Shown: positions 8,272-16,569 of the stretch, piece by piece
How the letters are laid out: each line of letters opens with the position of its first letter
Numbering within the stretch: position 1 is the first letter of the stretch
From: Microbacterium hydrothermale
GTDB lineage: Bacteria > Actinomycetota > Actinomycetes > Actinomycetales > Microbacteriaceae
Reading direction: 5' to 3'
NCBI RefSeq assembly: GCF_004854025.1
Contig: NZ_STGM01000004.1
Coordinates: 294,972-358,971, forward strand
DNA length: 64,000 nt
Program-made: the position numbers and the translations under genes
Notes under the pieces: model-generated
Database searches by the model: none
Told to the model about the DNA's origin: nothing
What the model saw: only the letters and a program-made list of their open reading frames with translations

Positions 8272-9444
8272 ATGGGCCTCTTCTCTCGCCATCCCGCCCC
8301 GCGTCGCGCGGTCGAAGCCGTCGCCGAGGCGGTGCAGCCGCCACCGCGCAGCCTGTGGGCCGACGGGTTCGGGCGTCTCGCCGTCCGCGCGGTGCAGATC
8401 ATCATCGTCGTCGCGCTCGTCGCCGGCATCATCTGGGGCATCCGCCAGGTGACGCTGGTCATCATCCCGCTGATCCTGGCCCTGATCTTCGCGTCGGCGT
8501 TCGGCCCGGTCACGATGTGGATGCGCCGCAAGGGAGTACCCGCCGTCCTCGCGACCGTCCTCACCCTGCTCGCGGTGGTGCTCGTGCTCGCCGCCCTCGG
8601 TTGGCTCGTCGTCAACGCCGTGATCAACCAGTGGGACACACTCAGCGCGCAGGCCGTCGAGGGGTTCCAGAAGGCCCAGGACTGGTACCACACGCTGCCG
8701 TTCGCGATCTCTCCCGACCAGGTCGATCAGGCCGTTCAAGCCATCGGCGATTTCGTCACCAGCGCGCAGTTCGGCAACGGGGCCCTCGCCGGCGTCAGCG
8801 CGATCGCCTCCTTCGTCACCGGCTTCGTGCTCATGGTCGTCATCCTGTTCTTCTTCCTCAAAGACGGCCCGCGCATGTGGGAGTTCGTGCTGCGCCCCTT
8901 CCACGGCTCCGACTACGAGCGCGCCCGCCGCATCGGCGACAAGACCATCACCGTCCTCGGCTCGTACGTCCGCGGCACGGCCTCGGTGGCCGCCGTCGAC
9001 GCGATCGGCATCGGCATCGGCCTGGCGATCCTGCAGGTTCCCCTCGCGCTGCCCCTCGCGGTCCTCGTCTTCCTGCTGGCCTTCATCCCCATCGTGGGCG
9101 CGGTGATCGCCGGCATCCTCGCGGCCCTCGTGGCGCTCGTCACGAACGGGTGGGTCGTCGCCCTCGTCGTCGTCGGCATCGTCGTTCTCGTGAACCAGCT
9201 CGAGGGCAACTTCCTGCAGCCCGTCCTCATGGGCCGCTCGATGAAGCTGCACTCCTTCGTCGTTCTGGTCGTCCTCGCCGGCGGAACCGCGATCGGCGGC
9301 ATCCTGGGCACCCTCCTCGCCGTACCGCTCACCGCCGTCGTGTGGGGCATCATCACGGTGTGGAACGGCCCCGACAAGCCCGCCGAGTGGGCGCGTCGCA
9401 AGAAGCGCAAGGACCCCGTCCCGCTCGCGGGCGACGAGAGCTGA
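8272..9444 (+). CDS. AI-2E family transporter
   Basis: The 390-residue membrane protein belongs to the AI-2E (PerM/TqsA/YdiK) superfamily. It has about eight membrane segments: a hydrophobic N-terminal block, an extended middle loop, then a C-terminal block with the family segments LAFIPIVGAVIAGILAALVA and NQLEGNFLQPVLMGRSM. Members export small molecules or ions, and the substrate here is unknown. The C-terminal tail is basic and cytoplasmic. The ligase gene begins six bases after the stop codon, so the two are probably co-transcribed. Confidence 0.92.
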   Translation: MGLFSRHPAPRRAVEAVAEAVQPPPRSLWADGFGRLAVRAVQIIIVVALVAGIIWGIRQVTLVIIPLILALIFASAFGPVTMWMRRKGVPAVLATVLTLLAVVLVLAALGWLVVNAVINQWDTLSAQAVEGFQKAQDWYHTLPFAISPDQVDQAVQAIGDFVTSAQFGNGALAGVSAIASFVTGFVLMVVILFFFLKDGPRMWEFVLRPFHGSDYERARRIGDKTITVLGSYVRGTASVAAVDAIGIGIGLAILQVPLALPLAVLVFLLAFIPIVGAVIAGILAALVALVTNGWVVALVVVGIVVLVNQLEGNFLQPVLMGRSMKLHSFVVLVVLAGGTAIGGILGTLLAVPLTAVVWGIITVWNGPDKPAEWARRKKRKDPVPLAGDES

Positions 9445-9449
9445 CGCTC

Positions 9450-10493
9450 GTGCCGTACGACATCCCCGCGCCGATGCTGGCGAAGTCGGTCCCCGAGGTT
9501 CCCGACCACGCGAAGGTGGCGGGCGGGTTCAGCTACGAACCGAAGTGGGACGGTTTCCGCGCGCTCGTCTCGTGGGACGGAACGGATGTCGAGATCGGCA
9601 GTCGCGGCGCGAAGCCGCTCACGCGGTACTTCCCCGAACTGGTGGAGGCGTTCGCGCGACTCCTCCCCGAGCCATGCCTCCTCGACGGCGAGGTCGTCGT
9701 CGCCCGGGGCGAGCCGGGAGCGCAGCGACTGGACTGGGAATCGCTGTCGCAGCGCATCCACCCGGCGGCCTCCCGGGTGAACCTGCTCGCCGAGGAGACC
9801 CCGGCGATGTTCATCGCGTTCGACCTCCTCGCCCGCGGCGAGCGCGACCTGCAGGGCGAGGCGTTCGCCGAGCGCCGCGCGCAGCTCGTCGACCTGCTCG
9901 GCGACGTCCCCCACCCCGTGCACGTCACGCGCACGACCGACGATCCCGACCTCGCCCGTCGCTGGCTGGCCGAGTTCGAGGGTGCCGGTCTCGACGGGGT
10001 GATCGCCAAACCGCTCGCGCAGCCCTACGCGCCGAACAAGCGCACGATGTTCAAGATCAAGCACGCGCGCACCGCCGACGTCGTGCTGCTGGGCTACCGC
10101 ATTCACAAGTCCGGCGAGGGCGCCGGCTCTCTTCTGCTCGGACTGTACGACGACGACGGTCGTCTGCACGGGGTCGGAGGGGCCTCCGCCTTCACCGACA
10201 AGCGCCGCCGCGAGCTGATCGACGAGCTCGCGCCCCTCGTCGAGCGCGACGCCGACGGCGCGGCGGTCACCGGCGAGACCGACCGCTCGCGCTTCTCGGC
10301 TTCCAAAGACGTGTCGTTCGTGCGCCTGCGCCCCGAGCGCGTGCTCGAGGTGCGCTACGACCAACTCGAGGGCATGCGCTTCCGCCACACCGTGCAGTTC
10401 GACCGCTGGCGCCCCGACCGCGACGCCCGCTCGTGCACCTTCGCGCAGCTCGACAGCGTGAGTTCCTACGACCTGGGCGACGTCCTGGACTGA
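9450..10493 (+). CDS. ligC: ATP-dependent DNA ligase, LigC type
   Basis: This is a 347-residue single-polypeptide ATP-dependent DNA ligase that seals nicks via a covalent lysine-AMP. The nucleotidyltransferase domain has motif I EPKWDGFR with adenylated Lys at residue 32, LLDGEVVV (motif III region), DGVIAKPL (motif IV) and MFKIKHARTADVVLLGYRIH (motif V). The C-terminal OB-fold ends with the motif VI-like RHTVQFDRWRPDRD. Length and layout match actinobacterial LigC rather than the polymerase-fused LigD. The GTG at 9450 is six bases after the preceding gene. Two separate LigD-type polymerase genes lie elsewhere in the window. Confidence 0.9.
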   Translation: MPYDIPAPMLAKSVPEVPDHAKVAGGFSYEPKWDGFRALVSWDGTDVEIGSRGAKPLTRYFPELVEAFARLLPEPCLLDGEVVVARGEPGAQRLDWESLSQRIHPAASRVNLLAEETPAMFIAFDLLARGERDLQGEAFAERRAQLVDLLGDVPHPVHVTRTTDDPDLARRWLAEFEGAGLDGVIAKPLAQPYAPNKRTMFKIKHARTADVVLLGYRIHKSGEGAGSLLLGLYDDDGRLHGVGGASAFTDKRRRELIDELAPLVERDADGAAVTGETDRSRFSASKDVSFVRLRPERVLEVRYDQLEGMRFRHTVQFDRWRPDRDARSCTFAQLDSVSSYDLGDVLD

Positions 10494-10688
10494 CGCCGCG
10501 GCGAGCCCGGGCGCGGTGCGGGCCGCTCGGCCGCGCGCCCGCGGCATCTCGGGCTCGACCGGTCCCGCGCCGCCCTCACCCGCGCACCGCCGCGCCACCA
10601 GAACAGGAGATGCGGCGAGAACAGGACGATCAGGTCGCCCGCGCCCTGTTCCCGACGAGTCCCCTGTCCTCGCGACGCCGGAGGCCGC

Positions 10689-11999
10689 TCAGCGCACCTC
10701 CGCGGCATCCGCCCGGCGGGCGATCAGCACGACGCCGGCCGCGGCGACGGCGAACACCGCCGCGAGGATCGCCCACCCCGCGGTGCCGAGGTCGATCGCG
10801 GTGAGTGTCACGACGGCGGGGGCGATCATCGCGCCGACCGCGTATCCGGTGCCGTATACGCCCTGGTAACTGCCCATGCGCTCCTGCGGCGCGAGGTCGA
10901 AGCTGAGGCTCCACCCGGCCGCGCTCGAGCTGATCTCGGCGAGCGAATGGACGACGGCCGCGGCGAACAGCACGACGACGACCGCCGTCGCGGGCCCCAA
11001 GCCCTCCCCGCCGATCCATCCCGCCGCGGCCCACAGCAGGCACGCGCCGACCATGAGCCATCCGGCGCGGGTCATCGCGCGTCCCGCCCCGGCGAAGGTG
11101 CCGGTCCCGCGGCTCATCCGCACCTGCAGCAGCACCACGACCACGGTGTTCACCAGCAGCAGGGGGCTCACGACGACGTCGGCGGCGATCGTGTGAGCGA
11201 CGACCCACAGCGGTACTCCGATCTCGAAGACCCCGAATTGGATGCCGAAGACGCCCATGAGAGCCGTCAACCACAGGAAGCGCGGGTCGCGGTAGGGGCT
11301 GCGCACCGCGACGCTCGCGGGAGCGGCGGTGTCGGCATCCGGGGCCTGTCGACGGAGGTCGACCCGCTGCGGGTCGAGGCCGGCCACGAGCACCGCCGAC
11401 AGCAGGAAGAGCGAGCCCGCGATCGACATCGTCAGGTGGAACGCGAACGGCGTGCCGAGGGCGAGCGGGATCGCGGCGACCGCGGTGCCGACGCCGATCC
11501 CCACGTTCGTCACGGTGCGCATCGTGGCGCGGATGCGCACGCGGTCCTCGCCGCGGAACGCGCGTCCGACGACAGCGGAGCGCACGCTGCCCCCGCCCTG
11601 CTGCGCCAGGAGCACGAGCGAGGCGACGATCACGAGCGTCGGCAGATCGCGCACGAAGAGATAGCCGATCAGCGCCGCCCCCTGCACGACGTGCAGGATG
11701 ACGAGCATCCGCCGCGCGCTGAAGCGATCGGAGAGATGGCCGAACACGAGCGAACTGGCCACGCCCACCGCACCGGCGATGGTCAGTCCGATGCCGACCG
11801 TGACGGGCTCGAGCCCCACGATGAGCGTCAGGTACAGCGTCGTCAGGGTGAAGAACGCGCCTCGACCGAGAGTGTCGACGAGGGTGACCGTGAGCAGGCG
11901 GCGCAGTGTCCGATCCGTCTGCACGAGGATTCTGAGGGGGACGGTGGGGATCGTGCTGGTCACCCCTCCATTGATCCAGGAGCGGAACCCGCTTTCCAT
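10689..11999 (-). CDS. MFS transporter
   Basis: A 436-residue major facilitator with about twelve membrane segments. The N-terminal half carries FTLTTLYLTLIVGLEPVTVG and the loop after helix 2 reads FGHLSDRFSARRM, the usual MFS G-x3-D-R-x-G/R signature region. It is divergent from a DUF5937/ArsR-type regulator only about 20 bp away, a layout typical of drug or metabolite exporters controlled by their neighbour. The start is uncertain: ATG at 11999 and GTG at 11963 are both possible, and the latter would leave more room for a divergent promoter. Confidence 0.88.
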   Translation of the reverse strand: MESGFRSWINGGVTSTIPTVPLRILVQTDRTLRRLLTVTLVDTLGRGAFFTLTTLYLTLIVGLEPVTVGIGLTIAGAVGVASSLVFGHLSDRFSARRMLVILHVVQGAALIGYLFVRDLPTLVIVASLVLLAQQGGGSVRSAVVGRAFRGEDRVRIRATMRTVTNVGIGVGTAVAAIPLALGTPFAFHLTMSIAGSLFLLSAVLVAGLDPQRVDLRRQAPDADTAAPASVAVRSPYRDPRFLWLTALMGVFGIQFGVFEIGVPLWVVAHTIAADVVVSPLLLVNTVVVVLLQVRMSRGTGTFAGAGRAMTRAGWLMVGACLLWAAAGWIGGEGLGPATAVVVVLFAAAVVHSLAEISSSAAGWSLSFDLAPQERMGSYQGVYGTGYAVGAMIAPAVVTLTAIDLGTAGWAILAAVFAVAAAGVVLIARRADAAEVR

Positions 12000-12004
12000 C
12001 GATG

Positions 12005-12010
12005 TAGCGT
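12005..12010 (+). promoter_or_regulatory. Probable -10 of leaderless regulator gene
   Basis: TAGCGT ends eight bases before the ATG at 12019, inside the divergent gap with the MFS gene. Confidence 0.45.
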
Positions 12011-12018
12011 GGGGCTTC

Positions 12019-12975
12019 ATGATCCGATACGAGCTCGAGGCCGCCGACATCTCGGCGATCCGCTTCGGCATCTCCCCCCTGTCGGAGCTCGGTCTCGGCC
12101 TGCGCGCGCTCTCCCAACCCGAGGGCTTCCCCCTGCAGCGGCCGTGGCTGGACCGCATCGCCTCGGTGCGCCCCCTGCTCGACCTCGACGTTCTGCTCGC
12201 CCTCGTGAACGACCGCAAATGGACGGCCGATTTCGTCAACCCCCGGCCGTCGTCGCCGCTCACCTCGCTCGACGACGAGCTGGTCACGCTCGGACGGATC
12301 CCCCGCGCCCGCTTCGTCGCCGACCTCGAACGCGTCCACGGCGAGGTGCCGCCGGCGCTCCGCGGACGGCACGATGTCGTCGTGGCCCGCCTTCAGCGCG
12401 CCCTCGCCACCGCTTGGGACCTCTGCTTCGCCCCGCACTGGGCGCGGATGAGCGCGGTGCTACGGGCCGACATCGCCTACCGCGGGCGCATCGCCGCGCA
12501 ATCGGGGATGGGCAGCGTGCTCAACGGGCTCTCGGATGCCGCCCGCTACGACGGCCACCACCTCGACGTGCGCCTGTGGAACCCCGAGATCCGCCGCCGG
12601 CCCGTGCTCGGCGAGGGGCTCACCCTCGTGCCGTCGATGTTCACCGTGCGCGTCTCGACCCCCATCGACGACGACCTGCCGCCGACGGTGATGTACCCCG
12701 CGCGCGGACAGGGCGCGATGTGGTCGCGCAGCACCCAGCCGGAGGAGGACGCCGTCTCCGACCTGCTGGGGCGCACGCGTGCGGCGCTTCTCGCGGCGCT
12801 GGGCGAGCCGGCATCCTCGACCGATCTCGCCCTCCGATTCGGGGTCTCGACGTCCGCGATCAATCAGCACGTCCGCGTGATGGAACGCGCGGGGCTGCTG
12901 AACCGCGCCCGGTACGGCCGCGCGGTGCTGTACTACCGCAGTGCGGCGGGCGACGCGTTGGCCACCGGCGGCTGA
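12019..12975 (+). CDS. DUF5937/ArsR-like winged-helix regulator
   Basis: The 318-residue protein has a long N-terminal region (starting MIRYELEAADISAIRFGISP) typical of the DUF5937 family and a C-terminal ArsR-like winged helix around residues 250-310: SSTDLALRFGVSTSAINQHV, then RVMERAGLLNRARYGRAVLY. Such proteins usually repress the divergent neighbour, here the MFS transporter, in response to a small ligand. No metal-binding cysteine pair is visible, so a non-metal effector is more likely. The start is supported by a leaderless-type TAGCGT eight bases upstream. Confidence 0.86.
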   Translation: MIRYELEAADISAIRFGISPLSELGLGLRALSQPEGFPLQRPWLDRIASVRPLLDLDVLLALVNDRKWTADFVNPRPSSPLTSLDDELVTLGRIPRARFVADLERVHGEVPPALRGRHDVVVARLQRALATAWDLCFAPHWARMSAVLRADIAYRGRIAAQSGMGSVLNGLSDAARYDGHHLDVRLWNPEIRRRPVLGEGLTLVPSMFTVRVSTPIDDDLPPTVMYPARGQGAMWSRSTQPEEDAVSDLLGRTRAALLAALGEPASSTDLALRFGVSTSAINQHVRVMERAGLLNRARYGRAVLYYRSAAGDALATGG

Positions 12976-13026
12976 GGCGAGGCGCGTCGACGACGGTCTG
13001 CGCGGCCCGGGCAATGCCCTCCGCCG

Positions 13027-14052
13027 TCAGTGCCCCGGGTTCTTCGCGCGCGAGGGCTGCACGCGCGGCGGCTCCCCCGGCATCTTCGGGAACTCCGGCG
13101 GGAACGGCATCTCCCCCAGCCCGTTCTCGACGTCGCGCTCCCACCACTGCAGCAGCGTGTCGATGCGCCCGGGCTTCTCCGCGAATCCGGCCCACGGATC
13201 GCCGACGGATGCCAACCGCTCCGGCACCGAGCGCACCGTGAACGCGAGCGGGTCGAGGCCGTCGAGCTCGTCCCAGGCGACCGGGGTCGACACGGTCGCG
13301 GTGGGCAGCGCGCGCGGCGAATACGCTCCGGCCATCGTGCGATCGCGATTGGCCTGGTTGAAGTCGACGAAGATGCGCTCGCCCCGCTCCTCCTTCCACC
13401 AGCTCGTCGTCACGGCATCCGGCATCCGTCGTTCCAGCTCGCGCGCCGCGGCGATGACCGCGTGCCGCACGTCGAGGAACTCGTGCGCCGGCTCGATCGG
13501 GCAGAACACGTGCAGACCGCGGTTGCCGCTCGTCTTGATCCACGGCTCGAGCCCCGCCTCGCGCAGCACGACGCGCAGTTCGTGGGCGGCCGTGACCGCC
13601 TCGGCGATCCCGGTGCCGGGCTGGGGATCGAGGTCGATGCGCAGTTCGACCGGGTGATCGGGATCGCTCGCGAGCGAGGCCCACGGGTGGAACACGATCG
13701 TGTTCATCTGCGCCGCCCACACCGCCGACGCGATCTCGCCGAGGAAGAGCTGCGGATGCCGCCGCCCGCTGTTGTACGTCACGGTCACGGCCTCGACGAA
13801 GTCGGGAGCCCCCTTCGGCGGGTTCTTCGAGAAGAAGGCCTCGCCGCCGACGCCCTCGGGGAAGCGCTCGAGCGACACGGGCCGGTGCCCGTTCGCGGCG
13901 ATGAACGGATCGCCCACGGCGACGAGGTACTCGGCCAGCTCGCGTTTCGTGATCCCCACCTTGGGCCAGAGCACCCGGTCGGGGTTCGAGATGCCCACCT
14001 CGCGATCGCCGTCGGGTCCCGGCACGGTCAGGGTGATGCGAGGGGATGCCAT
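13027..14052 (-). CDS. LigD-type DNA polymerase domain protein
   Basis: This 341-residue protein is a stand-alone polymerase domain of the LigD/primase-polymerase family used in bacterial non-homologous end joining. The metal-binding signature RIDLDPQPGTG (DxD-type) lies near residue 141, followed by IKTSGNRGLHVFCPIEP (catalytic His) near residue 168, and the family segments WWKEERGERIFVDFNQANRD and YSPRALPTATVSTPVAWDEL. No ligase or phosphoesterase domain is fused. The ATG follows TAGCGT by six bases on the minus strand. A paralogue is at 33482. Ku is not in the window. Confidence 0.9.
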   Translation of the reverse strand: MASPRITLTVPGPDGDREVGISNPDRVLWPKVGITKRELAEYLVAVGDPFIAANGHRPVSLERFPEGVGGEAFFSKNPPKGAPDFVEAVTVTYNSGRRHPQLFLGEIASAVWAAQMNTIVFHPWASLASDPDHPVELRIDLDPQPGTGIAEAVTAAHELRVVLREAGLEPWIKTSGNRGLHVFCPIEPAHEFLDVRHAVIAAARELERRMPDAVTTSWWKEERGERIFVDFNQANRDRTMAGAYSPRALPTATVSTPVAWDELDGLDPLAFTVRSVPERLASVGDPWAGFAEKPGRIDTLLQWWERDVENGLGEMPFPPEFPKMPGEPPRVQPSRAKNPGH

Positions 14053-14058
14053 GTGCCG

Positions 14059-14064
14059 ACGCTA
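14059..14064 (-). promoter_or_regulatory. Probable -10 of leaderless polymerase gene
   Basis: Read on the minus strand, TAGCGT ends six bases before the ATG at 14052. Confidence 0.45.
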
Positions 14065-14114
14065 ACGCTCCCGTGCCGTCGTGTCTGCCCGTTGCGCGAC
14101 GGCGGTCGCCGCTC

Positions 14115-14197
14115 GCGCCGCGGGGCGTCGCACGTGGCGCCGCGGTCCGAACATGCAGGCACCCGCGACCGCGCGGGGCGTCGCGCATGGCGCCGGG
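14115..14197. repeat. Two direct repeats of about 30 bp
   Basis: Copies near 14115-14144 and 14169-14197 share the core CGGGGCGTCGC followed by TGGCGCCG. They lie between the divergent polymerase and DUF1684 genes. The rest of the 270-bp gap shows only GC-rich sequence. Confidence 0.5.
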
Positions 14198-14310
14198 GCC
14201 ACCACGCACGTCCCTGTGCCCGGCGGTTCGCCGCTTCGGGCCGCCCGCGCGCACACGAGGAGTCACGCCGCGCGCCTGTCCACCCCGGGCCGACGCCTCC
14301 ACCTCCGGCC

Positions 14311-14316
14311 TACGCT
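14311..14316 (+). promoter_or_regulatory. Probable -10 of leaderless DUF1684 gene
   Basis: TACGCT ends six bases before the ATG at 14323. Confidence 0.45.
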
Positions 14317-14322
14317 CGAGAC

Positions 14323-14949
14323 ATGACCTCCGCCGCCGCCCGCACCGCTCTCGACATCGCCGACTGGCGCCGCCGCGTGTTCGCGCTCTACGACGCCGTT
14401 CGCGAGGCCGACGACCCCGAAGACGCCCACGAGCTCTGGCGGATCGAGCGCGATGCGCTCTTCGCCGACCATCCCGCGACGCCGCTGCTTCCGGAGCAGC
14501 GAGAGGGGTTCGTGGGTCTGCCCCTCGCCCCGTACGACGCGGCGTGGCGCTTCGAGGTGCCCCTGCTCGACGCCGAGGAGGCCTCGTTCGTCGCCACCAC
14601 CGGGACGGACGGCGAGGTCGGCTTCGAACGCATCGGCCGCGTCGAGCTCCCCGACACCGGATCTCTCGACGTCTGGCGCTTGACGTCGTACGGCGGCGGT
14701 CTTTTCGTGCCCGTGCGCGACGCGGCCGCCGGCCGGCCGGGCGGCACGTACGGCGGCGGACGCTACCTGCTCGACACCATCAAGGGTGCGGATCTCGGAC
14801 GCGGGTCCGCCCCCGACAGCCTCGTGATCGACTTCAACTTCGCCTACAACCCGTCGTGCGCCTACGACCCCATGTGGGCGTGCCCCCTCGCTCCCGCCGG
14901 GAACGTGCTGCCCGTGGCGGTTCCCGTCGGCGAGCTCTATGGGGTGTGA
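14323..14949 (+). CDS. DUF1684 domain-containing protein
   Basis: A 208-residue cytoplasmic protein of the DUF1684 family, whose function is unknown. Family landmarks are WRRRVFALYDAVREADD at the N-terminus, the RDALFADHPATPLLPEQR segment, and a C-terminal block with GGTYGGGRYLLDTIKGAD, then DFNFAYNPSCAYDPMWACPL. The two cysteines in the last block are conserved in the family. No signal peptide is present. It ends at a bidirectional terminator shared with the convergent SseB-like gene. Confidence 0.86.
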   Translation: MTSAAARTALDIADWRRRVFALYDAVREADDPEDAHELWRIERDALFADHPATPLLPEQREGFVGLPLAPYDAAWRFEVPLLDAEEASFVATTGTDGEVGFERIGRVELPDTGSLDVWRLTSYGGGLFVPVRDAAAGRPGGTYGGGRYLLDTIKGADLGRGSAPDSLVIDFNFAYNPSCAYDPMWACPLAPAGNVLPVAVPVGELYGV

Positions 14950-14984
14950 GGGCTCGACCCTCCGGCATCCGGAACCCTGACGCG

Positions 14985-15018
14985 ACAGCGGGCCGCCCCG
15001 AGAGGGACGGCCCGCTGT
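14985..15018. terminator. Bidirectional terminator
   Basis: ACAGCGGGCCG pairs with CGGCCCGCTGT between convergent DUF1684 and SseB-like genes. The plus-strand side continues into a T/C-rich stretch. Confidence 0.7.
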
Positions 15019-15027
15019 TCTCTTGGT

Positions 15028-16122
15028 TCAGGCGTCGGCGGCGGCGGCGTCCTTCTCGGCGAGATCGATCACGGGCGCGAGCTCCGCACGCGTGAGGCGG
15101 ATCCAGGGGCCGGCCGGATCGATCAGGATGCCGGTGAGCGCGGGATCGCTGGCCAGAGCCTTCGACAGCTGGGCACGCGAGATGGGCAGCGGCTGGTCGC
15201 CGCGACCGAGCGCGAGGAGCTCGAGCGGGTGCGTGAACACCTCGAGGAAGCGCTCGCCCGCCGCCGAGCGCGACTCGGCGACACCGATCGGTCCGCCCTC
15301 TTCGGTGCGGTTCACCGCGATCCACATCGGCGCCTCGGCCACGATGGCGTCGACCACCGTCGAGACCGTCTCGTCGGTGCGGGTCTCGCACAGCGCGGTC
15401 TTGATGCGCAGTTCGGGGTCGACCTCGGCGACCATGCGTTCCAGCAGCGCCTTCGGCAGCACCGCGCGGTTGTCGCCCGAGGCCGGGTCGAGCACGATGC
15501 CCGCGTAGGGGCCGCCGAGCACGTGACGCAGCAGCGCCATGACCGGCTGCCCCATCGCGGAGGTGTCGTGGTCGCCGTCGGCTTCGACGCTCGCGCGCAG
15601 GGCGAGCCCGCCGCTGTACGCGAGGACGAGCTGCTCGTCGCCGCGGTTGGCGACGGCGAGCGGGATGTCCTTGCCCTCCGCGAGCAGCGCCCGCGCGTCG
15701 CCCTTCACCCGCAGGAACACGTGGCCCTGCAAGAGCTGACGAGCGACGTTGAGCAGCTGCGCCGGCTCCGGCTGGCCCGAGATCTCGGCGAGAGCGTTGC
15801 CGAGCAGCGCGTTGTCGCGCAGGCCCTGGACGGTCTCGGGAGCCTCGGGGGCCTCCATCGGCCCGGGCTGACGGGCCGAGGGGCGCGCGGCGACCGGCGG
15901 TGCGTTGGTCAGCGTCGGGGCGGGTTCCGGCGCGGCGCCGACGCCGCGGAACGACGACATCGAGATGCCGACGGCGGGCGCGGCTTCCGCGGGAGCCTCG
16001 GGAGTGGTGTCGGCGGCAGGAGCGGCGTCGCTCGGGCCGGAGGGATCGACCGGCTGTTCGCCCGGTTCGATCGCGGAGTCGGGGCGGTCGTCGGACTTCT
16101 TGCGGCGCGAGAAGAGAGCCAT
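15028..16122 (-). CDS. SseB family protein
   Basis: The 364-residue protein has a Pro/Ala-rich, low-complexity N-terminal third (residues 12-95, many Pro-Ala and Glu) and a C-terminal SseB-like region. The recognisable domain runs from about residue 105: LLNVARQLLQGHVFLRVKGD, IPLAVANRGDEQLVLAYSGG and VLGGPYAGIVLDPAS. SseB-domain proteins have no settled function in actinobacteria. There is no signal peptide or membrane segment. Start supported by TAGGCT six bases upstream on the minus strand. Confidence 0.83.
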   Translation of the reverse strand: MALFSRRKKSDDRPDSAIEPGEQPVDPSGPSDAAPAADTTPEAPAEAAPAVGISMSSFRGVGAAPEPAPTLTNAPPVAARPSARQPGPMEAPEAPETVQGLRDNALLGNALAEISGQPEPAQLLNVARQLLQGHVFLRVKGDARALLAEGKDIPLAVANRGDEQLVLAYSGGLALRASVEADGDHDTSAMGQPVMALLRHVLGGPYAGIVLDPASGDNRAVLPKALLERMVAEVDPELRIKTALCETRTDETVSTVVDAIVAEAPMWIAVNRTEEGGPIGVAESRSAAGERFLEVFTHPLELLALGRGDQPLPISRAQLSKALASDPALTGILIDPAGPWIRLTRAELAPVIDLAEKDAAAADA

Positions 16123-16128
16123 TGGTTC

Positions 16129-16134
16129 AGCCTA
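16129..16134 (-). promoter_or_regulatory. Probable -10 of leaderless SseB-like gene
   Basis: On the minus strand TAGGCT ends six bases before the ATG at 16122. Confidence 0.5.
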
Positions 16135-16232
16135 GCCGGGAGGGTCGGGCGCGGGCGCGCCTGACCGGATGGGTCGCGGGCACGGGTGCGGGCCTTGGGC
16201 GATGGGCGGCAGTTCAGGTCGTGCCGCGCCGC

Positions 16233-16306
16233 GGCGCCGGTTCGGGGTGCGGAAAATGCACCGGGGCGCACACCGACCACCCCCCTGCACGGAACACGCC
16301 CCAAAA
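16233..16306. repeat. 74-bp repeat (second family), copy 1
   Basis: Shares a block running from CGCCGGTTCGGGG through AAAATGCACCGGGGCGCACA to GGAACACGCCCCAAAA with the copy at 16425. About five differences are visible. Confidence 0.8.
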
Positions 16307-16424
16307 ACCCGGGGCTCGGCGCAACGCTCCGCCACAACGCCCGCACCCGACGCATCGAACCCGCGCCGTCGCCACACGCCCGGCTCGCCCGGTCCACGTT
16401 CCGGTTCATGTCGCGGCGCGCCGC

Positions 16425-16498
16425 CGCGCCGGTTCGGGGCGCAGAAAATGCACCGGGGCGCACACCGACCACCCCATTGCACGGAACACGCCCCAAAA
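16425..16498. repeat. 74-bp repeat (second family), copy 2
   Basis: Second copy, 192 bp from the first in the same orientation. Blocks GGGGCG near the middle and CGCCCC near the end could form a local hairpin. Confidence 0.8.
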
Positions 16499-16569
16499 CC
16501 GCTCGGGCGGGCTCAGCACGCGGCCGAAGCGAGGCGGGCCGAGCGACCGCCCCGCGCCCCTGCCTCGCG

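Larger units (their letters stand above)
16123..16569. other. Non-coding gap with a duplicated 74-bp element
   Basis: No convincing gene lies in this 447-bp gap between pcrA and the SseB-like gene, both on the minus strand. Apart from the promoter at its left end it holds two copies of a repeat, described separately. Open frames here are repeat artefacts. Confidence 0.7.
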
